From contig JAJPIF010000005.1 in assembly GCA_021324885.1 (NCBI GenBank), forward strand, positions 47,032 through 111,031: a stretch of DNA of 64,000 bases, written 5' to 3'. Under the pieces are notes generated by a model. That model was not told the origin of the DNA, searched no databases, and saw only the letters and a list, made by a program, of their open reading frames with translations. Every line of letters begins with the position of its first letter. Position 1 is the first letter of the stretch. The stretch comes from Pseudomonadota bacterium. Lineage in GTDB: Bacteria > Desulfobacterota > Binatia > Binatales > Binataceae. Position numbers and translations under genes: made by a program. Of the stretch, positions 36,002-45,363 are shown one piece after another.

Positions 36002-37615
36002 ATGGCCGAACCTGAGCGACCACAAACCGCGGAGGAGGCGGAACTCTCCCTGCGCCGCGACGTTACCGTCTGGGGCTCCTACATGTGGGGCTACGCCGAC
36101 GTGGGTGCGGACATCTACACGGCGCTGGGACTGGTGATCGCGTCGGCCCATGGCGCCGCCAATCTGGCCTTTGCGGCGGCCGGTCTCGTCTACATCATGA
36201 TCGGCTTATGCTACACAGAGTTGGCGGCGGCGTACCCTGTCGCCGGCGGTGGCCACTACTTCACGCTGCGCGGCCTCGGCGATCTTCTCGGCTTCATCGC
36301 CGGCACCGCGCTGCTGCTGGACTACACGATTGATATCGCCTTGTTCGCGGTCGCGTCGGCGGGCTACCTGAACTTTTTCTTCCCCTGGCTGTGGGGCGCG
36401 CCGGTGGACGCCTTTATGCTGAAGGTTGGGCCGCTGCGCATTCAATGGGTGTGGCTTCTCGAAGCCAGCCTCCTGATCGCGTTTTTGGTCTGGCTCAACA
36501 TCCGCGGGATTCGTGAATCCTCGCTGCTCAACGAAGTGCTGGGCCTGATCGACATCTGCACCGAATCCGCAATCATCATGCTGGGTTTTCTGTTCGCGTT
36601 CAAACCCCAGTTGCTGGCCTATCAATGGCGCCACGAGTTCCCCGACCTGCACCAGTTCATGTACGGATCGTCGCTGGCGATCATTTCGTTCGTGGGGCTG
36701 GAATCGATCTCGCAGGCGGCGCAGGAAACCCGCCGCCCGGCAACGATTATCCCGCGGACTTCGCTGACGCTGATTTTCACCGTGTTTATCTTCGCCCTGG
36801 CCTTTTCCACTTTGGCGCTGGGCGTGATGCCGTGGCGGACGGTCCCGATCAACGATCCGGTGGCTCATCTCGCCCATCAGATTCCTTATGCCGGAATTCT
36901 GGCCGGACCGTTCGCCGCGCTGCTGGGTGCCACGATCCTGCTGATCTCGGCCAATTCCGGCGTGATGAGCGTCTCGCGTCTGACTTTCTCGATGAGCCAG
37001 CTCCGCCTGGTCACCGGATGGCTGGACGCGGTCCATCCCACCTATCGCACACCTCACCGAGCCATAATTCTCTTTGCCTTGATCGGCTGGATCGAAACGT
37101 TTCTTTCCTTTCTGACTCCCAGTGCGATGGACACGTTGGGCAACATGTATGCGTTCGGCGCAACCCTGGGATATCTGCTGGTATTTGTCTCTCTAATCGT
37201 CCTGCGCATCACCGATCCCTATACGCCGCGGCCATATCGGATGCCGTTCAATCTCCCGCTGCGCATCGCAGGCCGCCGCGTCCGCTTCCCGATCCTCGGA
37301 GTTGTGGGCATGCTCGGAGTCGGTATGATCCTTTTCGAAGTGGTCCTGACCCACAAAATCGGGCGCATCGCCGGACCCGCCTGGGTTGCGGTATCCTTCA
37401 TTTACTATCTGTGGTTCCGGCGCAGTCAGAAGCTGCCGCTGCTCGGCTCGCTGCCCCGTGACTGGGAAGGCGAACAGCGTAAAGTGCTGGAAGAAGCGGA
37501 GGAATTTGAATTGCTCGAACAGTACAATATCGCCCTGGCGCAGCGCGATCGCTATCGCCGCTTGCGCACCGTTCGCGCCGGGCAGCGGCCTTCTTCCCCA
37601 GCTTCTTCGAGTTAG
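36002..37615 (+). CDS. APC family amino acid permease
   Basis: A 537-residue APC permease with about 12 membrane segments. The TM1 region (GSYMWGYADVGADIYTALGL) and TM2 GGGHYF stretch match the family's unwound substrate helices. A cytoplasmic tail of about 45 residues is Glu/Arg-rich. AGGA lies five bases from the ATG. No operon partner is seen; the peroxiredoxin downstream has its own promoter. The substrate is unknown. Confidence 0.88.
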   Translation: MAEPERPQTAEEAELSLRRDVTVWGSYMWGYADVGADIYTALGLVIASAHGAANLAFAAAGLVYIMIGLCYTELAAAYPVAGGGHYFTLRGLGDLLGFIAGTALLLDYTIDIALFAVASAGYLNFFFPWLWGAPVDAFMLKVGPLRIQWVWLLEASLLIAFLVWLNIRGIRESSLLNEVLGLIDICTESAIIMLGFLFAFKPQLLAYQWRHEFPDLHQFMYGSSLAIISFVGLESISQAAQETRRPATIIPRTSLTLIFTVFIFALAFSTLALGVMPWRTVPINDPVAHLAHQIPYAGILAGPFAALLGATILLISANSGVMSVSRLTFSMSQLRLVTGWLDAVHPTYRTPHRAIILFALIGWIETFLSFLTPSAMDTLGNMYAFGATLGYLLVFVSLIVLRITDPYTPRPYRMPFNLPLRIAGRRVRFPILGVVGMLGVGMILFEVVLTHKIGRIAGPAWVAVSFIYYLWFRRSQKLPLLGSLPRDWEGEQRKVLEEAEEFELLEQYNIALAQRDRYRRLRTVRAGQRPSSPASSS

Positions 37616-37640
37616 ACTGATTGGTGTTTCCGAACAATAG

Positions 37641-37669
37641 TTGACTTAGTGAGTCACCTAAGTTATCTT
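37641..37669 (+). promoter_or_regulatory. Sigma70-type promoter with internal palindrome, upstream of the peroxiredoxin gene
   Basis: TTGACT (37641-37646), 17 bases, TATCTT (37664-37669). The spacer holds the perfect palindrome GTGAGTCAC (37649-37657), flanked by CTTA and TAAG. A regulator bound there would block polymerase, so redox or metal control of the peroxiredoxin is plausible. The leader to the ATG is about 25 bases and ends in GGAGG. Confidence 0.5.
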
Positions 37670-37700
37670 TTTCCAAAATCTGTCATGGAGGAAAGAAAAA

Positions 37701-38339
37701 ATGGCGCTTCATCTGGGTAGTGTGGTACCAGATTTCACCCAGGACTCGACCGAGGGTCCGATTCATTTCCACGATTGGATAGGCAATCACTGGGCGATCC
37801 TGTTCTCCCATCCCAAGGACTTCACCCCGGTCTGCACGACCGAGCTGGGAGTGGTGGCGAAGCTTAAGCCGGAGTTCGACAAGCGCAACGTGAAGGTGAT
37901 CGGCCTGAGCGTGGACGATGTGGAATCGCACAAGCGTTGGATCAAGGATATTGAGGAGACCCAGCACACCAAAATCAATTACCCGATCCTGGGCGATCCC
38001 GATCGCAAGGTTTCCCAGCTCTACGACATGATTCATCCTGAGGCCAACGACACGCTGACGGTGCGCTCGGTCTTCATCATCGATCCGCAAAAAAAGTTGC
38101 GCCTGAGCATCACCTATCCCGCCAGCACCGGGCGCAATTTCCAGGAATTGTTGCGCGTGATCGATTCGTTGCAACTCACCGATCATCATTCGGTGGCGAC
38201 CCCCGCTGACTGGAAGGAAGGCGATGATTGCGTGATCGTGCCGTCGCTCACCGATCCCAAGGTGCTGAAGGAAAAGTTCCCCAAGGGCTGGAAGGAACTC
38301 AAACCCTATCTGCGCATGACGCCGCAACCGAACAGATAA
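37701..38339 (+). CDS. 1-Cys peroxiredoxin (Prx6 type)
   Basis: A 212-residue peroxiredoxin that reduces peroxides. The peroxidatic Cys45 is in FTPVCTTELG; the family's HPKDFTPVC start is intact. The long C-terminal dimer arm (ATPADWKEGDDCVIVPSLTD) is typical of the Prx6 branch; a second Cys lies in GDDC but it is not the usual resolving Cys of 2-Cys enzymes. GGAGG precedes the ATG by 9 bases. It is probably monocistronic. Confidence 0.95.
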   Translation: MALHLGSVVPDFTQDSTEGPIHFHDWIGNHWAILFSHPKDFTPVCTTELGVVAKLKPEFDKRNVKVIGLSVDDVESHKRWIKDIEETQHTKINYPILGDPDRKVSQLYDMIHPEANDTLTVRSVFIIDPQKKLRLSITYPASTGRNFQELLRVIDSLQLTDHHSVATPADWKEGDDCVIVPSLTDPKVLKEKFPKGWKELKPYLRMTPQPNR

Positions 38340-38370
38340 AATCCCGGTTTTTGGTCGGCAAACCGATCGA

Positions 38371-38404
38371 GGAGGGCGATTTTTGCCTGCGAAAATCGTC
38401 CTCC
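38371..38404 (+). terminator. Strong hairpin downstream of the peroxiredoxin gene
   Basis: Arms GGAGGGCGATTTT (38371-38383) and AAAATCGTCCTCC (38392-38404) pair over 13 positions (one G-U) around an 8-base loop. No T-run follows, so it may be an RNA 3'-end stabiliser or a factor-dependent terminator. The rest of 38405-38596 holds no gene I can support. Confidence 0.5.
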
Positions 38405-38596
38405 AATGCGGCCCGAAGCAGGTTGCGCGAGTGGTTTAAGCGGCGCACCGAATGGCTCCGGGCCGCGGGGTGAAAAATTTTCGTTGCCATGGTGGAGGTC
38501 AGTGGCTACACTCTAGGTAACGGACCCACAGTTCGCATACATCGCCCGTTAGTCAAAGATCACGCACGCTGATTTGGAGCATGGCGGGGGTTCGCG

Positions 38597-40072
38597 ATGC
38601 TGGAATTCACCCCGAACTACGCCAATGGGGCAGGATCGAAGTCAAAGCCGGCGGGACGGCTGTTGGTGCTGTCCAATCGTGCGCCGATCCGGGTGGTAAG
38701 CGAACACGGGCGGCAGCGGATTGAACCGACGGTCGGCGGAGTCGGCGCCACTTTTCTGCGTCTGCTGGAGCGCCATGGCGGGGTCTGGATCGCCTGGTCG
38801 GGCAGCAAGAGCGCGCCGGCGCCGTTGCGGATGCCGCCTGACGCGCCGTGCTTTTCGATGGTGTTTCCGCCGCTTACCGAGCGCGACATCTCATTTTATT
38901 ATCATGGAATGTGCAATCGCGGGCTGTGGCCCCTGATGCATCTGATGCCGCAGAACTGCCATTTCCATGCCCAACACTGGAACAGCTACAAATCTGTAAA
39001 TGCACTGTTTGCCGAGGTGACCGGCAAGCATCTCGGCGCTCACGATCGGGTGTGGATCCAGGATTTTCACCTGGCTTTGACCCCGTCAATGTTGCGCAAG
39101 CAGCGTCCGACACTGCCCATTGGGCTGTTCTGGCATGTGCCGTTTCCGCCAGAGTCGCTGCTGCGCATTTTTCCCTGGCGGCGCGAGCTGCTCGAAGGGA
39201 TGCTGGGCGCGGACCTGATTGGCTTTCACACTCCCCGCTATGCTGAACATTTCGTCGATTGCTGCGCCCGCATCTGCGCCATGAAGGTGGATCGCAATGC
39301 CGGCCTGATCAGTTGGCAGGGGCGCACCATCAGGGCGGCGAGCTTTCCGCTGGGAATTCCAGCCGATTATTTTGCACAACTGGCCGGCAGCGATCGGGTG
39401 CAGGCGCGGGTGCGCCGCATCAAAGCGTCACTGGGCTCTCCGATCATGGTGCTCGGCGTCGATCGCCTGGATTATACCAAGGGCATCCTGGAGCGCGTGG
39501 AAGGCTTCGAGCGCTTTTTGGAACTCAATCCCTCTTATCACAAGCGGGTGGCGCTGGTGCAGATCGCGGTACCGTCGCGCACCAAGGTCGAGGATTACGC
39601 CCGCCTCAAGCGCCATCTCGATGAACTGGTGGGGCGCGTGGTCGGCCGTTTCTCGTCCGAAGGATGGGTGCCGATTCGCTACCTGTACACGCAACTGGGG
39701 GCCGAGGAACTGGTCTCCTATTATCAGGCGGCTGACGTGGCGCTGCTGACTCCGCTGCGCGACGGTATGAACCTGGTCGCCAAGGAATATATCGCCGCCC
39801 GCAATACCGACCACGGCGCCCTTATTCTCAGTGAATTCGCCGGCGCCGCCGAGGAATTGAAGGAAGCGCTCCTGGTAAATCCTTATGACGTGGACGCGAT
39901 TGCGCAGGCGCTCAAGCAAGCGCTGACGATGAGCGAGGAGGAGCGCCGCTCGCGCATGAACATCCTGCGCAGACGGGTCCATCGCAACAACCTCGACCTC
40001 TGGTCGCAAAAATTTCTGGGCGAGCTCGAACGCCAAAACGCCGTCAGCAGTTATGCGGCCGCTGCCGGCTGA
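38597..40072 (+). CDS. otsA: Trehalose-6-phosphate synthase
   Basis: A 491-residue GT20 enzyme that makes trehalose-6-phosphate from UDP-glucose and glucose-6-phosphate. Marks: SNRAPI near residue 27, [41 protein letters not shown] and the late [14 protein letters not shown] with [11 protein letters not shown]. All key loops are intact. GGGGG lies six bases from the ATG. The 3' end overlaps otsB by 20 bases, so the two are translated together. Confidence 0.96.
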   Translation: MLEFTPNYANGAGSKSKPAGRLLVLSNRAPIRVVSEHGRQRIEPTVGGVGATFLRLLERHGGVWIAWSGSKSAPAPLRMPPDAPCFSMVFPPLTERDISFYYHGMCNRGLWPLMHLMPQNCHFHAQHWNSYKSVNALFAEVTGKHLGAHDRVWIQDFHLALTPSMLRKQRPTLPIGLFWHVPFPPESLLRIFPWRRELLEGMLGADLIGFHTPRYAEHFVDCCARICAMKVDRNAGLISWQGRTIRAASFPLGIPADYFAQLAGSDRVQARVRRIKASLGSPIMVLGVDRLDYTKGILERVEGFERFLELNPSYHKRVALVQIAVPSRTKVEDYARLKRHLDELVGRVVGRFSSEGWVPIRYLYTQLGAEELVSYYQAADVALLTPLRDGMNLVAKEYIAARNTDHGALILSEFAGAAEELKEALLVNPYDVDAIAQALKQALTMSEEERRSRMNILRRRVHRNNLDLWSQKFLGELERQNAVSSYAAAAG

Positions 40073-40862
40073 GATTCCCCCTCCCCTGCCTGCGGGACTT
40101 CCGGCCCGGCTGGCGAGCGACCATGCGATCTTCCTTTTCCTGGATTATGACGGGACGATTTCGGAGATCACCCCGGATATTGCGAATGCCGCGCCGGTGC
40201 CGGGCGTGCGCGACCTGGTAGCGCTTCTGGCGGCCCGTCCGGAGCGCTTTCGAATCGCCCTCATCAGCGGCCGCCAGACCCGGATGCTGGCCCGTCTGTT
40301 CGGGATAATCAACGGCGTAACCTTGGTCGGCAACCACGGCCTGGAAATAATGGATCCGCAGGCCGGCCCGCGGCTCACCGTCGAGCCCGCGCTGCTCATG
40401 CCGGCATTGGACGCTGTGCGCGATTGGCTGCGCCGCAATGTTCCATGTGAGGCGGGATTCGTGATCGAGGACAAACACCTGAGCGTCGCGCTCCATTACC
40501 GACTCGCCGATCCCGACCTGGCCTCGCGCCTGCGCCGGCGCCTGAGTGAATTCGTCGAGCACATCCCTGAGCTGGTAATCGGCGAAGGCAAGATGGTGAT
40601 CGAGGTTCTTTCCCGTCATGCGAACAAGGGCGAGGCGGTGCGCGCTTTGATGCGGGAGAGCGGGCAGGCGCGCCTTGCCGTCTATTTCGGCGACGATGTC
40701 ACCGACGAAGACGCGTTTTGGGCCCTGCGCGATACGGGCATGACGGTCAAAGTGTGCAAGGAACCCTCTCCAAGCTGGGCCAAATACCGCGTCTCGTCGC
40801 CCTTTGAGGTGACGTCCGCGATGGCCGAGATGGAGGCGGCGACCCGAACGGATCGCCGCTAA
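40053..40862 (+). CDS. otsB: Trehalose-6-phosphate phosphatase
   Basis: A 269-residue HAD phosphatase. Motif I is FLDYDGTISEI with Asp31 and Asp33; motif II/III and the final GDDVTDEDAF are present. It removes phosphate from trehalose-6-phosphate, giving the osmoprotectant trehalose. It overlaps otsA by 20 bases. The next gene, rpoZ, begins 41 bases later and may be read from the same transcript. Confidence 0.95.
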   Translation: MRPLPAEIPPPLPAGLPARLASDHAIFLFLDYDGTISEITPDIANAAPVPGVRDLVALLAARPERFRIALISGRQTRMLARLFGIINGVTLVGNHGLEIMDPQAGPRLTVEPALLMPALDAVRDWLRRNVPCEAGFVIEDKHLSVALHYRLADPDLASRLRRRLSEFVEHIPELVIGEGKMVIEVLSRHANKGEAVRALMRESGQARLAVYFGDDVTDEDAFWALRDTGMTVKVCKEPSPSWAKYRVSSPFEVTSAMAEMEAATRTDRR

Positions 40863-40903
40863 CCACGTTGACTTGGGCGGTGGGGCGTCGGAAGATAACA
40901 TGA

Positions 40904-41098
40904 ATGGCTAGAATCACGGTGGAAGATTGTCTGCGGCAGGTCCCCAACCGTTTCGAGTTGGTGCTGGTTGCCGCTCAACGGGCCAAGCAACTGCTCCAGG
41001 GCAAACGGCCTCTGGTTGATTCCGACAACAAGGAACTCGTCACGGCCTTGCGTGAAGTCGCGGCCGGTAAGGTCACGGTCGAAAAACCTCAACACTGA
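40904..41098 (+). CDS. rpoZ: RNA polymerase omega subunit
   Basis: A 64-residue Rpo[21 protein letters not shown] with the AAQRAKQL segment. This is close to the shorter proteobacterial forms. It stabilises beta-prime assembly. It stands next to a sigma factor gene, an unusual neighbour for rpoZ, which is usually by gmk and spoT. Confidence 0.93.
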   Translation: MARITVEDCLRQVPNRFELVLVAAQRAKQLLQGKRPLVDSDNKELVTALREVAAGKVTVEKPQH

Positions 41099-41171
41099 AT
41101 CCTTCAGTGGATCAAGGCCGGTTGTTCTCGTTGCGCTGATGTAACAACCTCCATTAGAGGACGATTTTGCG

Positions 41172-42311
41172 GTGCCTCGTAAACCGCCCCAAAAGCGCAA
41201 TAGATCCGGTCGGCGGCAATCGCAACGCGTCCGGAGCAAGGATCTGGATGTTGACGCGCGTCTGGTTGCCGAAGAGGAGCTGGCCGAAACTGCGCAACCC
41301 GGCGACGAGCGGACTGCCGAGGCTTTGGAACTCAGCGGCGATCATCTTGCCCAAAGCCAGCTCGGGGAATACCAGCCTGTGGAAGAGCAAGGCGATGGGG
41401 ATGAGCCTTTGGCTGGAACGGCGGACCAGGACGGGAAATCGGATCAAAATGCCGCGGGCAGTCTCGTTCCCTTCGATCCGCTGTCGCGCTATCTGGCCGA
41501 AATCCGCCGTTTCCCGTTGCTCAGCCGCGAGGAAGAAATCGAAATAGCCAGACGTTATTACCAAACGCGCGACCCCCAGGACGCCCTCACCCTGGTCACC
41601 GCCAATCTGCGGCTGGTGGTGAAAATCGCCCATGAATTCGCGCGCGCCTCGCGCAACCTGCTCGATTTAATCCAGGAGGGCAATATCGGATTGATGGAGG
41701 CGGTCAAAAACTTCGACCCCTACCGTGGTATTCGCTTCCCCTCCTACGCCGTCTGGTGGATCCGCGCCTACATCATCCGCTACCTGATGAACAACTGGCG
41801 CCTGGTCAAGATCGGCACCACACAGGCCCAACGCAAACTGTTCTTCAATCTCAGGAAAGAAAGCGAACGGCTGGAGGCCGAGGGATTCTCGCCGCAGCCC
41901 AAACTGCTCGCGCAACGAATCGGCGTCAAGGAGTCGGAAGTCCGCGAGATGCAGGAGCGGATGGGCCAGAGCGAGATCTCGCTCGACCAACCCACCGGGC
42001 CCGACGAAGATACGCCGTTGTTGAACCTTTTGCCCGATAGCGGCAGCAACCCCGAGGACGCCGCGGCGGAGGCCGAATGGCGCGACTTCGCCAAAGAGAA
42101 AGTCGAGCAATTCGCCGCCACGCTTAAAGGCAAGGAACTGGAGATCTTCCAGCACCGGCTGCTGGCCGAAGAGCCATTGACGCTCCAGGAAATCGGCGAG
42201 CGCTTCGGCATCAGCCGCGAACGCGTGCGCCAGATCGAAACCCGGCTCAAGCGCAAATTGAAGGAATTCATCAAGGCGCAGGCCGCGGACGCCGAGAGCG
42301 CGGGACCCTGA
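41172..42311 (+). CDS. rpoH: RNA polymerase sigma factor, RpoH (sigma32) type
   Basis: A 379-residue sigma70-family protein. Region 2 is in LLDLIQEGNIGLMEAVKNFD and FPSYAVWWIRAYI; the RpoH box QRKLFFNLRK is exact; region 4 has the HTH LQEIGERFGISRERVRQIE. An acidic, Gln-rich N-terminal extension of about 100 residues precedes region 1.2 and is not found in enterobacterial RpoH. The start is GTG with GAGG 11 bases upstream. It likely controls the heat-shock/stress regulon. Confidence 0.92.
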   Translation: MPRKPPQKRNRSGRRQSQRVRSKDLDVDARLVAEEELAETAQPGDERTAEALELSGDHLAQSQLGEYQPVEEQGDGDEPLAGTADQDGKSDQNAAGSLVPFDPLSRYLAEIRRFPLLSREEEIEIARRYYQTRDPQDALTLVTANLRLVVKIAHEFARASRNLLDLIQEGNIGLMEAVKNFDPYRGIRFPSYAVWWIRAYIIRYLMNNWRLVKIGTTQAQRKLFFNLRKESERLEAEGFSPQPKLLAQRIGVKESEVREMQERMGQSEISLDQPTGPDEDTPLLNLLPDSGSNPEDAAAEAEWRDFAKEKVEQFAATLKGKELEIFQHRLLAEEPLTLQEIGERFGISRERVRQIETRLKRKLKEFIKAQAADAESAGP

Positions 42312-42344
42312 GTTCATGCATTTTGACGCGAGTCTTTGACCCGC

Positions 42345-44102
42345 ATGGCTGAGCGCACGGTCCAGCGTTCCACCGCCGGCAGGATCGCGGCCAACCACGA
42401 TACGGTCAGCTCGGTAAAAGACCGCCCGCGCGGCCATCGGCTGGCGCGCGGCGCGGCGATTGCTGCGATATTCATAGTCTCCTCGCTATGGTGCCTCAGT
42501 GCGGCGCGGCGGCTGGGGGCCAGCTTTGATGAGCCGGTATATCTGCAGACCGGGCTGTCGTTCTGGCACGGGGGCAACGGCAACGATCTGCTGCTGCTGC
42601 GCGGCACGATGCCGCTGCCGGCCGACCTTGACGGATTATTTCTCCGCCTCCAGGAATTAATTCGTGGCCGGCCTTTCAACCCGGTGCGCGACATCCCGCA
42701 GATGCTGCCCGCCGCGCGCGCCGCAACCCTGGTATTCTGGCTGGTGCTGCTGATCTACGGATGGAAACTGGGCGAGACTGCCGGCGGCCCCGAGGGTGGC
42801 CTGATGGCCGCGGCCATGCTCGCCGCCGAACCGATCATGCTCGGACACGCCAGCCTCGCCACCACCGACATCGCCGTCACCGCCTTCGTGGTCGCCTTCA
42901 CCTGGTGTTTTGTCGATGGCCGCAACCGCGGCTGGAAGCGGCGCGTGGCCATCCCGTCGCTGTTGTGCGGACTGGCGATTTTGAGCAAAGCCTCCGGCCT
43001 TGTTTTCGTGCCTTTATGCATGGCTGCGACGGAAGTGGAGCGCCTGTGGCCGGCGATCGACAAATCCGATCCGGCACGCTTTCGGGCTGTTGCCCGCTGG
43101 GCGGCTTTCAAACCTCGCCTCAAGCCGTTTTGCCGCGACCTGTGTCAGATCATCGCAATCGGCCTGCTGATTACAATTGTATATTGCGGCAGCGGATGGC
43201 ATCCGCAGTGGTCATTCGTGGCCTGGGCGAAATCGCTGCCGCCCGATTCCTTTTTCAGCTCCGCGATGGTTTGGTTGTCGGAGCACCTGCGCGTGTTCAA
43301 CAACGCCGTCAGCGCGATGGCATACCAGTTCACGCACAACATGCACGGACCTCCCGCGTATTTGTTGGGGCGGGTCAAAAGCTCGTTCTGGTATTACTAT
43401 CCGCTGGCGTTGACGATCAAAGTGAGTATTCCGGTTTTCGTCATCGCTCTTACCGCCGCCTGCCTGTACAAGGAGTCGTTGCGTAATTGCGCGGCCGCGG
43501 CGGCAGCCGCATTGCTGCTTTTCAGCATCTTCATGCGGCTGCAAATCGGCATCAGACTGGTATTGCCGCTGGTCGCCCTTTTGATAATCGCATCTGCCGC
43601 CGCGCTCGCCAGGGCCAGACGCCACTCAGGCACCGGATGGAAAAGCAGGCTGCTCGCGGCGCAGTTCGCGCTCGCCATTTTCTGGAGCGGCATCGCCGCG
43701 GTGCGCGTATGGCCCGAGGGCATCTGCTACACCAACGCGCTGTGGGGCGGCACGGCGCACGGATATCTTTACCTGAGCGACTCCAACTATGACTGGGGAC
43801 AGGGCATTCCCGACCTGGAGAAGTGGCGGCAAAGCCATCATCAGAAGCGGATCGCAATTTTCTACTACGGCACGGATCCGAGAATGTGGAATCCGTCGTT
43901 TTTTGTCGTCAGGCCGTGGGAGTTTTCCATCGCCAATCTGCCAGTGCTCGCGCGCCGCGAGGGTTTTCGCTACTTCGCGGCAGGCACTACAGTTGTTTAC
44001 GGCATTTTCGATTTCGCCAAACCGTTGCGGAAGTTGAAGCCAATCGCCAGAACACCGACGTTTCTGATTTATGACGTCAACAATTTGAAACCGGCGCCTT
44101 GA
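42345..44102 (+). CDS. GT39-like membrane glycosyltransferase
   Basis: A 585-residue polytopic protein. A periplasmic first loop with SFDEPVYLQTGLSFW carries the acidic pair expected in PMT/ArnT-type enzymes, and the late SDSNYDWGQGIPDLEKW segment is typical of this group. About 11 membrane segments. The expected role is transfer of a sugar from a lipid carrier to a protein or lipid outside the membrane. The ATG at 42345 is preferred; a TTG at 42336 is possible. No glycan locus surrounds it. Confidence 0.82.
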   Translation: MAERTVQRSTAGRIAANHDTVSSVKDRPRGHRLARGAAIAAIFIVSSLWCLSAARRLGASFDEPVYLQTGLSFWHGGNGNDLLLLRGTMPLPADLDGLFLRLQELIRGRPFNPVRDIPQMLPAARAATLVFWLVLLIYGWKLGETAGGPEGGLMAAAMLAAEPIMLGHASLATTDIAVTAFVVAFTWCFVDGRNRGWKRRVAIPSLLCGLAILSKASGLVFVPLCMAATEVERLWPAIDKSDPARFRAVARWAAFKPRLKPFCRDLCQIIAIGLLITIVYCGSGWHPQWSFVAWAKSLPPDSFFSSAMVWLSEHLRVFNNAVSAMAYQFTHNMHGPPAYLLGRVKSSFWYYYPLALTIKVSIPVFVIALTAACLYKESLRNCAAAAAAALLLFSIFMRLQIGIRLVLPLVALLIIASAAALARARRHSGTGWKSRLLAAQFALAIFWSGIAAVRVWPEGICYTNALWGGTAHGYLYLSDSNYDWGQGIPDLEKWRQSHHQKRIAIFYYGTDPRMWNPSFFVVRPWEFSIANLPVLARREGFRYFAAGTTVVYGIFDFAKPLRKLKPIARTPTFLIYDVNNLKPAP

Positions 44103-44153
44103 GCCGCCGCTTCCCCGGCAGGCCGGCCCGCCCTGCTCCCATTGGGGAGTCGC

Positions 44154-45167
44154 CTAGAACTCCAGCATCACTTTGCACTGATCGTTGGGATGGGACAGCG
44201 CGGCGAATGCCTGCGGCAGTTCGTCGATCCCCACCGTGTGCGTGATCATTGGCGCGGTCGAAATACGTCCGGACGCCATCAGCGCCATCGTGGTTTCAAA
44301 CTCGCGCGGATCGGCGCCGCTGCTGAAGCGGATGTCGACTTCGCGCTGCAAGGCCCGCATCGGCGTGAATTTGTCGGGTTCGCCGCAGGCGCCGATCACC
44401 ACCACGCGCCCGCCCTTGCGGCAAAAGCGGATCGCCTCTTCGATCGTGCCCGGCACGCCGATACATTCGAAGACGACATCGGGACCGTCGCCCGTCATTT
44501 TGATCAGTTCCTGCACCGGGCTTTGTTCGCGCGGATTGACCACGATGTCGGCGCCCATCTTAAGCGCCATCTCGCGCCGCCCCTCCGCCATCTCCGAGAC
44601 GACTACGGCGCGGGCGCCGGCCAGCCGCGCCCACATCGTGGTCACCAGTCCGATCGGGCCGGCGCCCATCACCACGCAGGTCTCGCCGACCTGCAGTTGA
44701 GAGCGATGGATCCCGTGCAGACCGACGACGGATGGTTCGACGGTGGCAGCCGCGCGATGGCTCAACCCCGGCGGCATTTTCAGCAAGGCGCCCGGGCGCG
44801 TCTTGACTTTTTCGGCGTAGGCGCCGGGAGCCTCGTTAAAACCAAGCCCTGTTTTCTTTTCACACCGCAGCGGCTGGCGCGTGAGGCAGTACTGGCACTC
44901 TCCGCAGGGAATCATCGGTACGACCATCACGCCGTCGCCGGGAGCAAAGCCGGTGACGCCGTCGCCCAATTCGTCAACCACGGCGGAGAACTCATGTCCC
45001 ATGATCGTGCCCGCGGGAAGCACGCCCCTTTGGGCGGCGTGGAGATCGGAGCCGCAGATGCCGCAGTTCTTGACCCGCAGCACAATCTCGCCCGGACCCG
45101 GTCTGGGATCGGGGACTTCGACCACTTCCAACGGCGCTCCCGGAGCTTTGTACACGCATGCTTTCAT
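44154..45167 (-). CDS. Zinc-dependent alcohol/polyol dehydrogenase (MDR family)
   Basis: A 337-residue medium-chain dehydrogenase. Catalytic zinc ligands: Cys38 in CGICGSD and His58-Glu59 in GHEF. Structural zinc: Cys88, 91, 94 and 102. The Rossmann motif is VMGAGPIGLV. Closest in look to threonine/sorbitol-type dehydrogenases; substrate unknown. It is the last gene of a long minus-strand group, 196 bases after hyuA. That gap (45168-45363) shows no gene. Confidence 0.9.
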   Translation of the reverse strand: MKACVYKAPGAPLEVVEVPDPRPGPGEIVLRVKNCGICGSDLHAAQRGVLPAGTIMGHEFSAVVDELGDGVTGFAPGDGVMVVPMIPCGECQYCLTRQPLRCEKKTGLGFNEAPGAYAEKVKTRPGALLKMPPGLSHRAAATVEPSVVGLHGIHRSQLQVGETCVVMGAGPIGLVTTMWARLAGARAVVVSEMAEGRREMALKMGADIVVNPREQSPVQELIKMTGDGPDVVFECIGVPGTIEEAIRFCRKGGRVVVIGACGEPDKFTPMRALQREVDIRFSSGADPREFETTMALMASGRISTAPMITHTVGIDELPQAFAALSHPNDQCKVMLEF

Positions 45168-45363
45168 GGCAGTTTTCCCTGGCGGGTTAGTCGCGGCCGG
45201 GACTATCCGGCTCCTACCGCTTCATCCTTATCTCTCCAAAGCCGGATGAAGATCAACGAAAACTCGACGGATGGTCTTGCGCTTGCGCCTCCCCATCCTG
45301 GAGAGGCGCCGGAAAACCCTCTCCGCCAAGGGCTTTCGCCATTCCATAACAAGCCCTCCGCGT

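Noticed and set aside
38425..38470. tRNA-like D-arm text (GCGCGAGTGGTTTAAGCGGC) after the peroxiredoxin hairpin
   Set aside because: It resembles a tRNA-Ser/Leu D arm, but there is no GTTCRA T-arm or pairing acceptor stem at the right distance.
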